Of a DNA stretch of 45,959 nucleotides, positions 25,875-34,043 are shown piece after piece. The stretch's first letter is position 1; each line of letters starts with the position of its first letter. The DNA is from Candidatus Zixiibacteriota bacterium (lineage in GTDB: Bacteria; Zixibacteria; MSB-5A5; UBA10806; 4484-95), in contig JAAEQD010000075.1 of assembly GCA_024231855.1 (NCBI GenBank), positions 1-45,959 of the forward strand. The letters are read 5' to 3'. The notes under the pieces were generated by a model, which ran no database searches, was not told where the DNA came from, and saw nothing but the letters and a program-made list of their open reading frames with translations. Position numbers and translations under genes: made by a program.

Positions 25875-26402
25875 TTAATCCACCTCCGCTTCAGGATTCA
25901 AGTAAAACATTATTTGCAGGTGAACATCCATATCCAAATTATATTCATCCTGATCGCACAATCCATACACATAGAACTCGCCTATCCAAAGACCGGAAGC
26001 CAGTAAAGAACTATGGTCGACGGACGGCTGAAGGCTGATACTAATAGTAGCGCCTGACGCGATTTCATCAGATGTATAAACGAGTTCACCATATTCTCTT
26101 AAATCTGCTTCAGTATTTACCTCAGAAAGAGTAACCCATATTTCACCTGAGGCGGGATGATCTGAGTGGTTGGTAATTACCGCGCCCATTTCCGCGTGAT
26201 CGATAGCTATAATATCGTATTGATGTTCAGCAAAGTCCTCATTTTCGCTCAAATCTACAAAAGTGCCGCCCATGTCCAGGTTACCGGTTACGAAACCATC
26301 CGCCCGATAATCAATCAACAATTGAGTACCTATGAAATCAGGGCATCCGGAAAGGAAAATTCCAACTAAAGCGATGGCCGCGTATATCAGTAATTTCTTC
26401 AT
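25875..26402 (-). CDS. Lipoprotein, paralogue of the one at 24532-25065
   Basis: The start at 26402 (MKKLLIYAAIALVGIF) is preferred over an upstream ATG at 26429. GGGAGGATAACG lies directly before it, and the extension would overlap the upstream barrel gene. The 175-residue product has the lipobox LSGC and the same beta-sandwich-like fold signature as the neighbouring paralogue. The two differ strongly in their C-terminal third. It follows the barrel gene by 13 bases. Confidence 0.78.
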   Translation of the reverse strand: MKKLLIYAAIALVGIFLSGCPDFIGTQLLIDYRADGFVTGNLDMGGTFVDLSENEDFAEHQYDIIAIDHAEMGAVITNHSDHPASGEIWVTLSEVNTEADLREYGELVYTSDEIASGATISISLQPSVDHSSLLASGLWIGEFYVYGLCDQDEYNLDMDVHLQIMFYLNPEAEVD

Positions 26403-26415
26403 CGTTATCCTCCCT

Positions 26416-26982
26416 CTACCTTGGCCCAAATTTGAAGTGATAATTCATGCCAACGTAAGCCACCACGCTTTTCCACATGCTATCATAACCGGCGGAAACC
26501 GCTTCAAACATAGCTCGGCCCTCAATACTCAAGCTCATAGGTAACACATATTCCAAACCGCCCCCAAGCGAATAGGCGACTTTGGAATCCTCCTGCCTAT
26601 GGTTTCGTTCCCATTTATGAGATCCTATACCACCAACGGCATAATAATTCCAGCCGGTTCCGCTTGTTTTACCCAGATAGAGATTCAATCCGTATTCGGT
26701 CACTTCGCCACCGTCTAAAAATCTGCTAAACTCAAACGGCTCATCGGGGAAATAAACCAGCTCGATATCGCCATAACCGCCCGAATTGAAGTACGCGCCC
26801 CCGGCGAGGAAAGGTAAAAAGGACGCGCGCGCCTGAACGCCATATAACGGCCCGGGTTTTGCCCACATATTTGCCACGGGAATACCGTAGCCATAAAATG
26901 GGCCAACAACAACATCGCCGATCGCGAGCGCCGAGGAGGAGGCCAGCAACAGGATCAATAAAATCAATAGTTTTGATCTCAT
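26416..26982 (-). CDS. Small outer-membrane beta-barrel, copy 2
   Basis: The 188-residue paralogue of the protein at 25081 has a signal peptide (LLILLILLLASSSALA) followed by IGDVVVGPFYGYGIPVAN. The conserved region GLEYVLPMSLSIEGRAMFE is followed by the final strand YVGMNYHFKFGPR. AAAAGGAGAATCT precedes the ATG exactly as in copy 1. The function is unknown beyond an outer-membrane location. Confidence 0.8.
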   Translation of the reverse strand: MRSKLLILLILLLASSSALAIGDVVVGPFYGYGIPVANMWAKPGPLYGVQARASFLPFLAGGAYFNSGGYGDIELVYFPDEPFEFSRFLDGGEVTEYGLNLYLGKTSGTGWNYYAVGGIGSHKWERNHRQEDSKVAYSLGGGLEYVLPMSLSIEGRAMFEAVSAGYDSMWKSVVAYVGMNYHFKFGPR

Positions 26983-27101
26983 AGATTCTCCTTTTGTAAG
27001 TGTTTTATTCTTTCAACATTCAATTAAATTCTTGTTATTTTAACTTGCGACTTGTGTTGGATTAATAAGCGGAATCTAATGTCCCTTTTATTAATTAGAT
27101 A

Positions 27102-27131
27102 ACTATATCACATTAAGGTTACTAAGATCAA
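27102..27131 (-). promoter_or_regulatory. Promoter of barrel-lipoprotein unit 2
   Basis: TTGATC (27131-27126), 18 bases, TATAGT (27107-27102) on the minus strand. It is homologous to the element at 25768-25797. Confidence 0.55.
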
Positions 27132-27246
27132 GATTTATTTTAATAATAGACCCATAAAAAGCAGTTTAATTCACAAGCATAATCCTTATATACCGATTAC
27201 ACAATTTTGAAAATACCGATTTAGATGTTTAATCACTCTTATTTTC

Positions 27247-27276
27247 TTGACAAAGATACAGCGGAATATGTATTTT
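27247..27276 (+). promoter_or_regulatory. Distal promoter of qmoAB
   Basis: TTGACA (27247-27252) with TATTTT (27271-27276) at an 18-base spacing. A second candidate, TTGACA at 27356-27361 with CATATT 17 bases on, lies closer to qmoA. The stretch 26983-27424 holds no supported gene. Confidence 0.45.
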
Positions 27277-27294
27277 TGGCGGATGTAAAAAATT

Positions 27295-27323
27295 AGGCTA
27301 ATCCTTGGAGGTTTAGCCTTTTT
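27295..27323 (+). terminator. Attenuator-like hairpin in the qmoAB leader
   Basis: AGGCTAA pairs with TTAGCCT, with an internal CC/GG extension, followed by five T. It lies between the distal promoter and the qmoA start, and a GGAGG sits partly in the loop. It would end transcripts from the distal promoter unless prevented. Confidence 0.55.
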
Positions 27324-27424
27324 AAATAGCCTTGATTGTTATGAATTTCACAATCTTGACAAGGCTTTGACAGCGAAACATATTGGTCCACAAAGAGTTG
27401 GGCAAGGGTTTCAAGGAGAAGACT

Positions 27425-28702
27425 ATGGCTGAATGCAAACCGGTCGAAAACGAGATTACGGCCGATACCCTGGTGGTTGGCGGTGGCATTTCCGGGATGA
27501 CTACCGCTATTGAAACTGCCGAGGTGGGTAAAAATGTAATACTATTGGAGAAGAACACATCGCTGGGCGGACGAGTCGCGGCGATGAATCAATATTTCCC
27601 CAAATTATGTCCGCCTACTTGCGGAGTGGAGATAAACCTGAAGAGAATCAGGTCCAATTCCCATATCAGAGTTCTAACGCTGGCCCAGATCGATAAGGTG
27701 ACAGGTTCCCCGGGTGAATACGAGGTTACGATAACATTAAAGCCTCGCTATGTTAATGAAAAGTGTACAGCCTGCGGCGATTGCGAAAAGGTTTGCGAAA
27801 TCAAACGCGATAATGATTTTAATTACGGCCTGGATAAGACGAAGGCTATTTACCTACCTCACTTGATGGCTTATCCCCCGCGCTATGTAGTCGATCCGGA
27901 GTTTGCCGGCGATGAAGGGCTGAAAAAATGCGTTGAGGTTTGCCAGTATGGCGCAATCGAACTAGATATGCAGCCCAAAACAATTACCGCTAAAGTCGGA
28001 GCTATCGTCTGGGCAACAGGCTGGAAACCATACGACGCGAATAATCTCGATAATCTTGGATTCAGCAAAATCGACAATGTAATTACGAATGTCATGATGG
28101 AACGGCTGGCATCCGAGAATGGACCGACCCAGGGTAAAATTCAGCGCCCGTCGGAAGGCAACGAGGTAAAAAGCGTCGGCTTTGTTCAATGCGCCGGCTC
28201 CAGAGACGAAAACCATCTGCCCTATTGTTCGGCTGTTTGCTGCCTGGCTTCGATGAAACAGGCCACCTATATAAGAGAACAGTATCCCGAAGCTGAGATT
28301 CACTTATTTTATATAGATGTCAGATCGCCCGGTCGGATGGAAGATTTCTATGTAAAGGTTCAGGAAGACGAGAAATTCCATTTCCATCGCGGCAAAGTTG
28401 CCAAGATTACCGAAGTCCCCGGTTCTAAAAATGTAATTCTGGAAGCGGAAAATACTCTTACGGGCGAGATCGTTAAAACAGAGGTTGAATTAGCGGTCCT
28501 GGCAACAGGCATGGTACCTAATTCCGCCGATGAGCCGCCCCCGATGGAAACGCCGCTCGACGACTATGGATTTATCGCGCCCGACCCAAATACCGGTGTC
28601 GTCGGCGCGGGAGTTGCCAACCGGCCGGTGGATGTTGCCGCCTCAGTACAAGATGCTACAGGCGCCGCTCTGAAAGCAATCATCATCGGGAGAAGGAGGT
28701 AA
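27425..28702 (+). CDS. qmoA: QmoA, HdrA-like flavoprotein
   Basis: QmoA is one of the two soluble flavin subunits of the Qmo complex that links the quinone pool to APS reductase. The start at 27425 (MAECKPVENEITADT) has AAGGAGAA eight bases upstream; an in-frame ATG at 27383 lacks a ribosome site. The 425-residue protein opens with the FAD motif TLVVGGGISGMTTAIETAE. LGGRVAAMNQYFPKLCPPTCG, the HdrA-type cysteine set CTACGDCEKVCE, and SVGFVQCAGSRDENHLPYCSAVCC follow, all characteristic of HdrA/QmoA. It is followed by qmoB after three bases. Confidence 0.95.
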   Translation: MAECKPVENEITADTLVVGGGISGMTTAIETAEVGKNVILLEKNTSLGGRVAAMNQYFPKLCPPTCGVEINLKRIRSNSHIRVLTLAQIDKVTGSPGEYEVTITLKPRYVNEKCTACGDCEKVCEIKRDNDFNYGLDKTKAIYLPHLMAYPPRYVVDPEFAGDEGLKKCVEVCQYGAIELDMQPKTITAKVGAIVWATGWKPYDANNLDNLGFSKIDNVITNVMMERLASENGPTQGKIQRPSEGNEVKSVGFVQCAGSRDENHLPYCSAVCCLASMKQATYIREQYPEAEIHLFYIDVRSPGRMEDFYVKVQEDEKFHFHRGKVAKITEVPGSKNVILEAENTLTGEIVKTEVELAVLATGMVPNSADEPPPMETPLDDYGFIAPDPNTGVVGAGVANRPVDVAASVQDATGAALKAIIIGRRR

Positions 28703-28705
28703 GCA

Positions 28706-30955
28706 ATGGATCCGAAACTTGGCTGCTACATATGTAAGGGATGTGAGATCGGCAAATCTGTCGATGTTGATAAATTAGTTGAATTAGCTACCGGTGAGGG
28801 GCAGGTTCCCGTTTGTAAGACTCATGATATCCTTTGTAGTCCCGAGGGTATTGAATTAATAAGGAATGATATCAAGAATGAGGGTGTCAACAGAATAGCC
28901 GTATGCGCCTGTTCATGTCGGGTATTTCCGGAATTATTCGATTTCGGTCCTGATGTTTTTACCGATCGGACGAACATTCGTGAGCAAGTTGCCTGGTGTC
29001 ACGAGCCCAATGATGATGATACCCAGATGTTGGCGGAAGATTACGTTCGAATGGGTATCGCCAAGGTAAAAACCGGTGAACCGCCCGAACCGCTGGATAT
29101 TGAAACCAGTAAAGATATCCTGGTAATCGGCGGCGGCATGACGGGTATGACATCCGCCAAAGCCGCGGCTGACGCCGGTTATAAAGTTATCCTGGTTGAA
29201 AAAGATGACAAGCTGGGTGGCTGGGCGACCAAATTTCCCAAGGTTTTCCCCAAGCGCCCCCCCTATGAAAAGCCGGAAGACAGTAATTTCGAAGCCTTGA
29301 TTAAAGAGATCGAGTCTCATGATAATATCACTATCCATAAATCTACCGAAGTTGCCAAAACAGCCGGACAACCCGGCGAATTCACGGTCACATTAGGCGG
29401 TAATGGTACAAACGCGGAAATAAAGGTCGGCTCGATTATCCAGGCTACCGGCTGGAAACCTTATACGACCGAAAAACTGAGTTATCTTGGTTACGGTTCA
29501 TCCCCGGATATTGTCACTAATATCGAATTGGAAGAACTAGCGGCTAAAGGTAATCTTAAGCGGCCTTCCGACGGCAAGCCAATCGATAGTATCGCCTTCA
29601 TCCAGTGCGCCGGTTCGCGCGATCAGGAACATCTTCCCTACTGTTCGGCGGTTTGCTGCAGGGTCTCACTTAAACAGACTTTTTATGTTCGTGAGAAGTA
29701 TCCCGACGCGAAGATTTATGTAATCTACAAAGATCTGCGTTCACCATCACAGTTCGAGAAATTCTACGCTAATGTTCAGAACGATGAGGGCATCTTCTTC
29801 ACAAAAGGTGAGATCGCCGAAGTCAACAAGGATAGCGACGGTCAGATATCGATAAACGTGGAGGAAACGCTTCTGGGCGATGATATCCAACTCAAGGCGG
29901 ATATGGTTGTTTTAGCTGCCGGAATGGTGCCATCGACCAAAGTCGATGAGATTATCGCAACCGCCGAAGAAACTTCGGGTGATGAGACCGAGAAGAAAGA
30001 AGGATCAACCACCGAAGACGGCAAAAAAGCGGCGGCCGGAGCGGAGCAAGGCGCCAGGATATTAAACCTGACTTACCGTCAAGGGACAGATTTGCCGACT
30101 TTAAAATATGGTTTTCCCGATTCGCATTTCATCTGTTTCCCCTACGAAACCAGGCGAACGGCGATCTATGCCGCCGGCGCGGTGCGAGCGCCGATGGATT
30201 TCGCTGCCAGCGCCAATGATGCCTATGGCGCGGCATTGAAGTCGATTCAAGCCGTTGAGGCAATCGGCAATGGTGAGGCAGTACATCCCCGATCAGGTGA
30301 TTTGAGCTATCCCGATTTCTTCCTGCAGAGATGTACGCAGTGTAAACGTTGCACGGAGGAATGCCCATTCGGTACACTCGATGAGGACGAAAAAGGTACA
30401 CCCTTTCTTAACGCGAACAGATGTAGACGGTGCGGTATCTGCCTGGGCGCTTGCCCGGAAAGGATCGTTTCGTTCAAGAACTATAGCGTTAATATGATGT
30501 CGGAAATGATCAAATCGATCGATATCCCCGATGAGTTCGAAGAAAAGCCGAGAATTCTGGCCTTTGTATGCGAAAACGACGCTATGCCGGCGGTCGATAT
30601 GGTTGGTATCAAGCGTTTGAAATACAACTCGATGATCAGGATCATACCTCTTCGCTGCCTCGGTTCAATGAACTCGGTATGGGTAAGCGACGCTCTGGCT
30701 TCAGGTTTCGATGGTGTGATTTTAATTGGCTGCAGAAAGGGCGATGATTATCAATGTCACTTCATTAAGGGCAGCGAAATGGCCGATACCCGAATGAGCA
30801 ACGTTCGTGATAAACTCACGCAGTTGGTTCTTGAGGAAGAACGCGTGGAAATTCATGAACTGGCCATTACCGACTTCGAAAAAATCCCGAAGATTTTCGA
30901 TGATTTTCTGGAAGTTATCGAAGAGGTCGGGCCAAATCCTTACAAGGATATGTAG
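28706..30955 (+). CDS. qmoB: QmoB, HdrA-like flavoprotein with MvhD domain
   Basis: The 749-residue protein has a short N-terminal cysteine region (CYICKGCEIG, CACSC). An HdrA-like FAD domain follows (ILVIGGGMTGMTSAKAAADAG, and FIQCAGSRDQEHLPYCSAVCC). Two 4Fe-4S motifs (CTQCKRCTEECPFG, CRRCGICLGACPE) precede a C-terminal MvhD/FrhD-like domain with CLGSMNSVWVSDAL and GCRKGDDYQCHF. This is the QmoB layout. Residues about 416-451 hold a low-complexity, charged insertion (EETSGDETEKKEGS). GAAGGAGG precedes the ATG. No qmoC follows; a terminator does. QmoC must be supplied from 5031-6212. Confidence 0.95.
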   Translation: MDPKLGCYICKGCEIGKSVDVDKLVELATGEGQVPVCKTHDILCSPEGIELIRNDIKNEGVNRIAVCACSCRVFPELFDFGPDVFTDRTNIREQVAWCHEPNDDDTQMLAEDYVRMGIAKVKTGEPPEPLDIETSKDILVIGGGMTGMTSAKAAADAGYKVILVEKDDKLGGWATKFPKVFPKRPPYEKPEDSNFEALIKEIESHDNITIHKSTEVAKTAGQPGEFTVTLGGNGTNAEIKVGSIIQATGWKPYTTEKLSYLGYGSSPDIVTNIELEELAAKGNLKRPSDGKPIDSIAFIQCAGSRDQEHLPYCSAVCCRVSLKQTFYVREKYPDAKIYVIYKDLRSPSQFEKFYANVQNDEGIFFTKGEIAEVNKDSDGQISINVEETLLGDDIQLKADMVVLAAGMVPSTKVDEIIATAEETSGDETEKKEGSTTEDGKKAAAGAEQGARILNLTYRQGTDLPTLKYGFPDSHFICFPYETRRTAIYAAGAVRAPMDFAASANDAYGAALKSIQAVEAIGNGEAVHPRSGDLSYPDFFLQRCTQCKRCTEECPFGTLDEDEKGTPFLNANRCRRCGICLGACPERIVSFKNYSVNMMSEMIKSIDIPDEFEEKPRILAFVCENDAMPAVDMVGIKRLKYNSMIRIIPLRCLGSMNSVWVSDALASGFDGVILIGCRKGDDYQCHFIKGSEMADTRMSNVRDKLTQLVLEEERVEIHELAITDFEKIPKIFDDFLEVIEEVGPNPYKDM

Positions 30956-30987
30956 CACCTGATTTAAACAAAATAAAGTCTCCTAAT

Positions 30988-31017
30988 GGCCCCCTGTTCA
31001 ACGAGGGGGCCTTTTTT
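30988..31017 (+). terminator. Rho-independent terminator of qmoAB
   Basis: An 8-bp GC-rich stem (GGCCCCCT / AGGGGGCC, one A-T pair) with an eight-base loop is followed by six T, 33 bases past qmoB. Confidence 0.92.
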
Positions 31018-31433
31018 ATAGATAGAATATTCTATTAATGGCAAATTTAAGAGATTCGATATATATTCCCAAAATCGATCTAATTTTGATTGAAGAATAT
31101 TTTTTAAAGTAAAATCAATTAGATTCTTCTAACATAATTAGGTGAAATAGGTTGTAAAAACACAAAATGAAGGTTTGAAAGCAAATATTATTATTTCTGA
31201 CAATAAAAGATAAAGAATTATTTCACATTTTCCTTGACTACGCCATCTTATTTTATTAATAAGATACCGACGCAAGATGTATAATTTAAGTGTATTTTGC
31301 GAGGAATAAGGAGAGGATTGGAAACAATAAATTAGGGTGATAACAACCAAGGTTATTTAGGCCTTGAATATGTGAAAATGGGAATTATAATTTTCAATAA
31401 GATGTGCACCCATTAATACTATAAGGAGATACA
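31018..31433 (+). promoter_or_regulatory. AT-rich control region of the dsr operon
   Basis: This gene-free stretch contains a perfect 14-base palindrome ATAGAATATTCTAT (31022-31035). A longer inverted repeat, ATCTAATT..GATT (31078-31091) / AATCAATTAGAT (31113-31124), follows. A -35-like TTGACT lies at 31234-31239 with a weak -10 (TAATAA, 31257-31262), and a lone TATAAT occurs at 31280-31285. The dsrA start is at 31434 with AAGGAGAT in front. The exact transcription start cannot be chosen from sequence. Confidence 0.45.
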
Positions 31434-32645
31434 ATGGCAGACAAAATTCCGAAGTCCCCAAAACTTGACGAGCTTGAGAAAGGCGGTTGGCCAAGTTTTG
31501 TAAAGGAAATTAAGATGGCCGCCAAGAAGAGCCCGATGGCCGCAGATCTTCTTGGGCAGCTAGAGTTGTCTTACAAAGAGAAAATCGGTCACTGGAAACA
31601 TGGCGGTATTGTTGGCGTTATGGGTTATGGTGGTGGTGTAATTGGCCGTTACTCCGAATTGCCGGAGCAATTCCCAGACATCTCTCATTTCCATACTATA
31701 CGCGTCAATCAGCCGGCCGGCTGGTATTACACAACGGATGCCCTCCGCAAAATTTGTGACATCTGGGAAGAGCATGGATCGGGTTTGACAAATGTTCATG
31801 GATCGACCGGTGACCTGGTTCTTTTGGGAACGAGAACCGAAGAGCTCGAGCCGATCTTCGATAAATTACAGAAAATTGATTTCGATCTAGGCGGTTCCGG
31901 TTCGGATGTCAGAACTCCGAGTTGCTGCCTCGGTGAGTCCAGATGTGAATGGGCCTGCTACGACACCATGAAAGCCTGTCATGATTTCACCATGTCATTC
32001 CAGGATGAGCTGCATCGTCCGGCTTTTCCCTACAAATTCAAATTCAAATTTTCCGGTTGTCCTAACGATTGCGTGGCTTCAATAGCCAGAGCGGATTTAT
32101 CGCTCATCGGCACCTGGCGCGACAGCATCCAGATGGATAAGGCCGCGGTTAAAGAGTATGCCGCCGGCGGTATGGATATCAATTCCGACGTAGTCGCTAA
32201 CTGTCCGGCCAAATGTATGGAGTGGGACGGCAATGAGTTGAAGATCGAGAACCAGTATTGCCGTCGCTGTATGCATTGTATTAATGTTATGCCGAAAGCT
32301 TTGAGACCCGGTAAGGATCGTGGCGCTACCATATTAATCGGTTCTAAGGCCCCTATTGTCGAGGGCGCGCTTTTATCATCGGTTTTGATTCCATTTATTA
32401 AAATGGAAGCACCGTATCAAGAACTCAAGGACATTATTGAGAGAATCTGGGATGTTTGGTCTGAAGAAGGCAAAGCCCGCGAGAGAGTAGGTGAATTCAT
32501 TCAGCGCGTTGGCATGGGTAATTTCCTTGAAGCTATCGAAGTTGAACCCGTAGCCGAGATGGTCGCGCATCCTCGCGAAAATCCGTATGTCTTCTACGAA
32601 GAATACTTTGAAGAAGGCGATGATGAAGACGAGGATGAAGGGTAA
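31434..32645 (+). CDS. dsrA: Dissimilatory sulfite reductase alpha subunit
   Basis: DsrA with DsrB forms the siroheme enzyme that reduces sulfite and passes sulfur to DsrC in the cytoplasm. The siroheme-4Fe-4S motifs are C165-x5-C171 (CLGESRC) and C209-x3-C213 (CPNDC). An inserted ferredoxin domain contains CPAKC and CRRCMHC. The 403-residue length and N-terminal region are normal. The last sixteen residues are extremely acidic ([11 protein letters not shown]). AAGGAGAT precedes the ATG. It is the first gene of dsrABDN-dsrL-dsrC. Confidence 0.97.
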   Translation: MADKIPKSPKLDELEKGGWPSFVKEIKMAAKKSPMAADLLGQLELSYKEKIGHWKHGGIVGVMGYGGGVIGRYSELPEQFPDISHFHTIRVNQPAGWYYTTDALRKICDIWEEHGSGLTNVHGSTGDLVLLGTRTEELEPIFDKLQKIDFDLGGSGSDVRTPSCCLGESRCEWACYDTMKACHDFTMSFQDELHRPAFPYKFKFKFSGCPNDCVASIARADLSLIGTWRDSIQMDKAAVKEYAAGGMDINSDVVANCPAKCMEWDGNELKIENQYCRRCMHCINVMPKALRPGKDRGATILIGSKAPIVEGALLSSVLIPFIKMEAPYQELKDIIERIWDVWSEEGKARERVGEFIQRVGMGNFLEAIEVEPVAEMVAHPRENPYVFYEEYFEEGDDEDEDEG

Positions 32646-32682
32646 CCATTAACCAGGAAATTAACGAAATAAAGGAATAGAA

Positions 32683-33765
32683 ATGGCTGAAGCAACGCAA
32701 GAAAGACGGACCGATTACGGGCCTCCGCATTACGAGCAATTCTTGCCGCCGATTATCAAAGAAAATTACGGCAAGTGGAAATATCATGAAATTCTTAAGC
32801 CGGGCGTTATGGTTCATGTATCGGAATCCGATGCCAAGCTTTATACTGTCAGAGCCGCATCGGGCAGACTGATCAGTATCGAAAAAATTCGCATATATTG
32901 CGATTTGGCAGACAAATATTGTGGCGGTCATGTCAGGTTTACCAGTCGTCACAATATCGAGTTTTTGCTCACCGATGAAGCAAACATCGATCCCCTGATT
33001 AAGGATCTGGATGAGCTGGGTCACCCGGTCGGAGGTATCGGTAATTCTATTAGCGCTATGGTACACACTCAGGGTTGGGTTCACTGCCATTCGGCTGCTA
33101 CTGACGCTTCCGGTATTGTAAAATGCGTCATGGATGATTTGATCGAATACTTCAAAGAGATGAAGCTGCCCGGCAAGCTGCGTATCGCGCTGGCTTGCTG
33201 CTTAAATATGTGTGGCGCGGTTCACTGTTCGGATATCGCTATACTGGGTATTCACCGCCGTCCGCCAAAAGTCGATCATAAAAACCTGAAAAAAGTCTGC
33301 GAAATCCCGAGTGTGAGCGCTTCCTGCCCCACCGCGGCGATACGCCCTGCCACAGTCGAGGGTAATCCATCGGTTGAGGTAATCGAAGAGCAGTGCATGT
33401 TCTGCGCCAACTGTTTCACGGTTTGCCCGGCAATGACATTAAATGATCCGCTAAACGACGGAGTATCGATCTGGGTTGGTGGAAAGGTTTCCAACGCCCG
33501 TCATGAGCCGATGTTCTCGAAGCTGGCGATTCCGTTCATACCGAACAATCCGCCGCGTTGGCCCGAGGTCACCGAGGCAGTTAGAGGTCTGGTGGAACTG
33601 TGGGCGAAGAATGCCAAGAAATACGAAAGAATGGGCGAATGGATCGAACGAATCGGTTGGCCAAAATTCTTCAAAATGGCTGGTATTGAATTCCAAAAAG
33701 AGCATATCGACGATTTCAAACATGCCGGCTTAACTTATAAAAGGTCAACACACTTAACCTTCTAA
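32683..33765 (+). CDS. dsrB: Dissimilatory sulfite reductase beta subunit
   Basis: The 360-residue subunit carries the catalytic siroheme in known DsrAB structures. Visible are [44 protein letters not shown], the substrate-site region, and the ferredoxin cysteines [19 protein letters not shown] lies before the ATG, 37 bases after dsrA. It agrees in length and motifs with bacterial reductive-type DsrB; phylogeny would be needed to place it. Confidence 0.97.
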   Translation: MAEATQERRTDYGPPHYEQFLPPIIKENYGKWKYHEILKPGVMVHVSESDAKLYTVRAASGRLISIEKIRIYCDLADKYCGGHVRFTSRHNIEFLLTDEANIDPLIKDLDELGHPVGGIGNSISAMVHTQGWVHCHSAATDASGIVKCVMDDLIEYFKEMKLPGKLRIALACCLNMCGAVHCSDIAILGIHRRPPKVDHKNLKKVCEIPSVSASCPTAAIRPATVEGNPSVEVIEEQCMFCANCFTVCPAMTLNDPLNDGVSIWVGGKVSNARHEPMFSKLAIPFIPNNPPRWPEVTEAVRGLVELWAKNAKKYERMGEWIERIGWPKFFKMAGIEFQKEHIDDFKHAGLTYKRSTHLTF

Positions 33766-33776
33766 GGAAAACTAGT

Positions 33777-34022
33777 ATGGCTAAAACAGTTGATGAAATA
33801 GCCGATGCCATGTACGCCATGGTGAAAGATGCTTATGGTCAAAAGAAACTTAAGCCGATGGACCTCACTAAAGCCATGATGGCTATGTTTGAGGGTGAAG
33901 TCGATAAGAAGATGTGCAAAGGCGCGATTAAGCAGCTTGTAGATTCAGGAAAATGTGTTTACACGTATTTCGGCGGCAGCTTTATCGAAATCCCGCACAA
34001 GGAGGGCGCCGCTAACGATTAG
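33777..34022 (+). CDS. dsrD: DsrD, small activator of DsrAB
   Basis: The 81-residue protein has the winged-helix DsrD pattern MAKTVDEIADAMYAMVK ... LTKAMMAMF ... CKGAIKQLVDSGKCVYTYFGGSFIEIP. DsrD raises DsrAB activity during sulfite reduction and is a marker of the reductive pathway. It lies 11 bases after dsrB with AAGGAAAAC before the ATG, so it is in the same operon. Its presence argues against a purely oxidative Dsr system. Confidence 0.95.
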   Translation: MAKTVDEIADAMYAMVKDAYGQKKLKPMDLTKAMMAMFEGEVDKKMCKGAIKQLVDSGKCVYTYFGGSFIEIPHKEGAAND

Positions 34023-34043
34023 CGGACCCCGGTTTCTGTTTCT

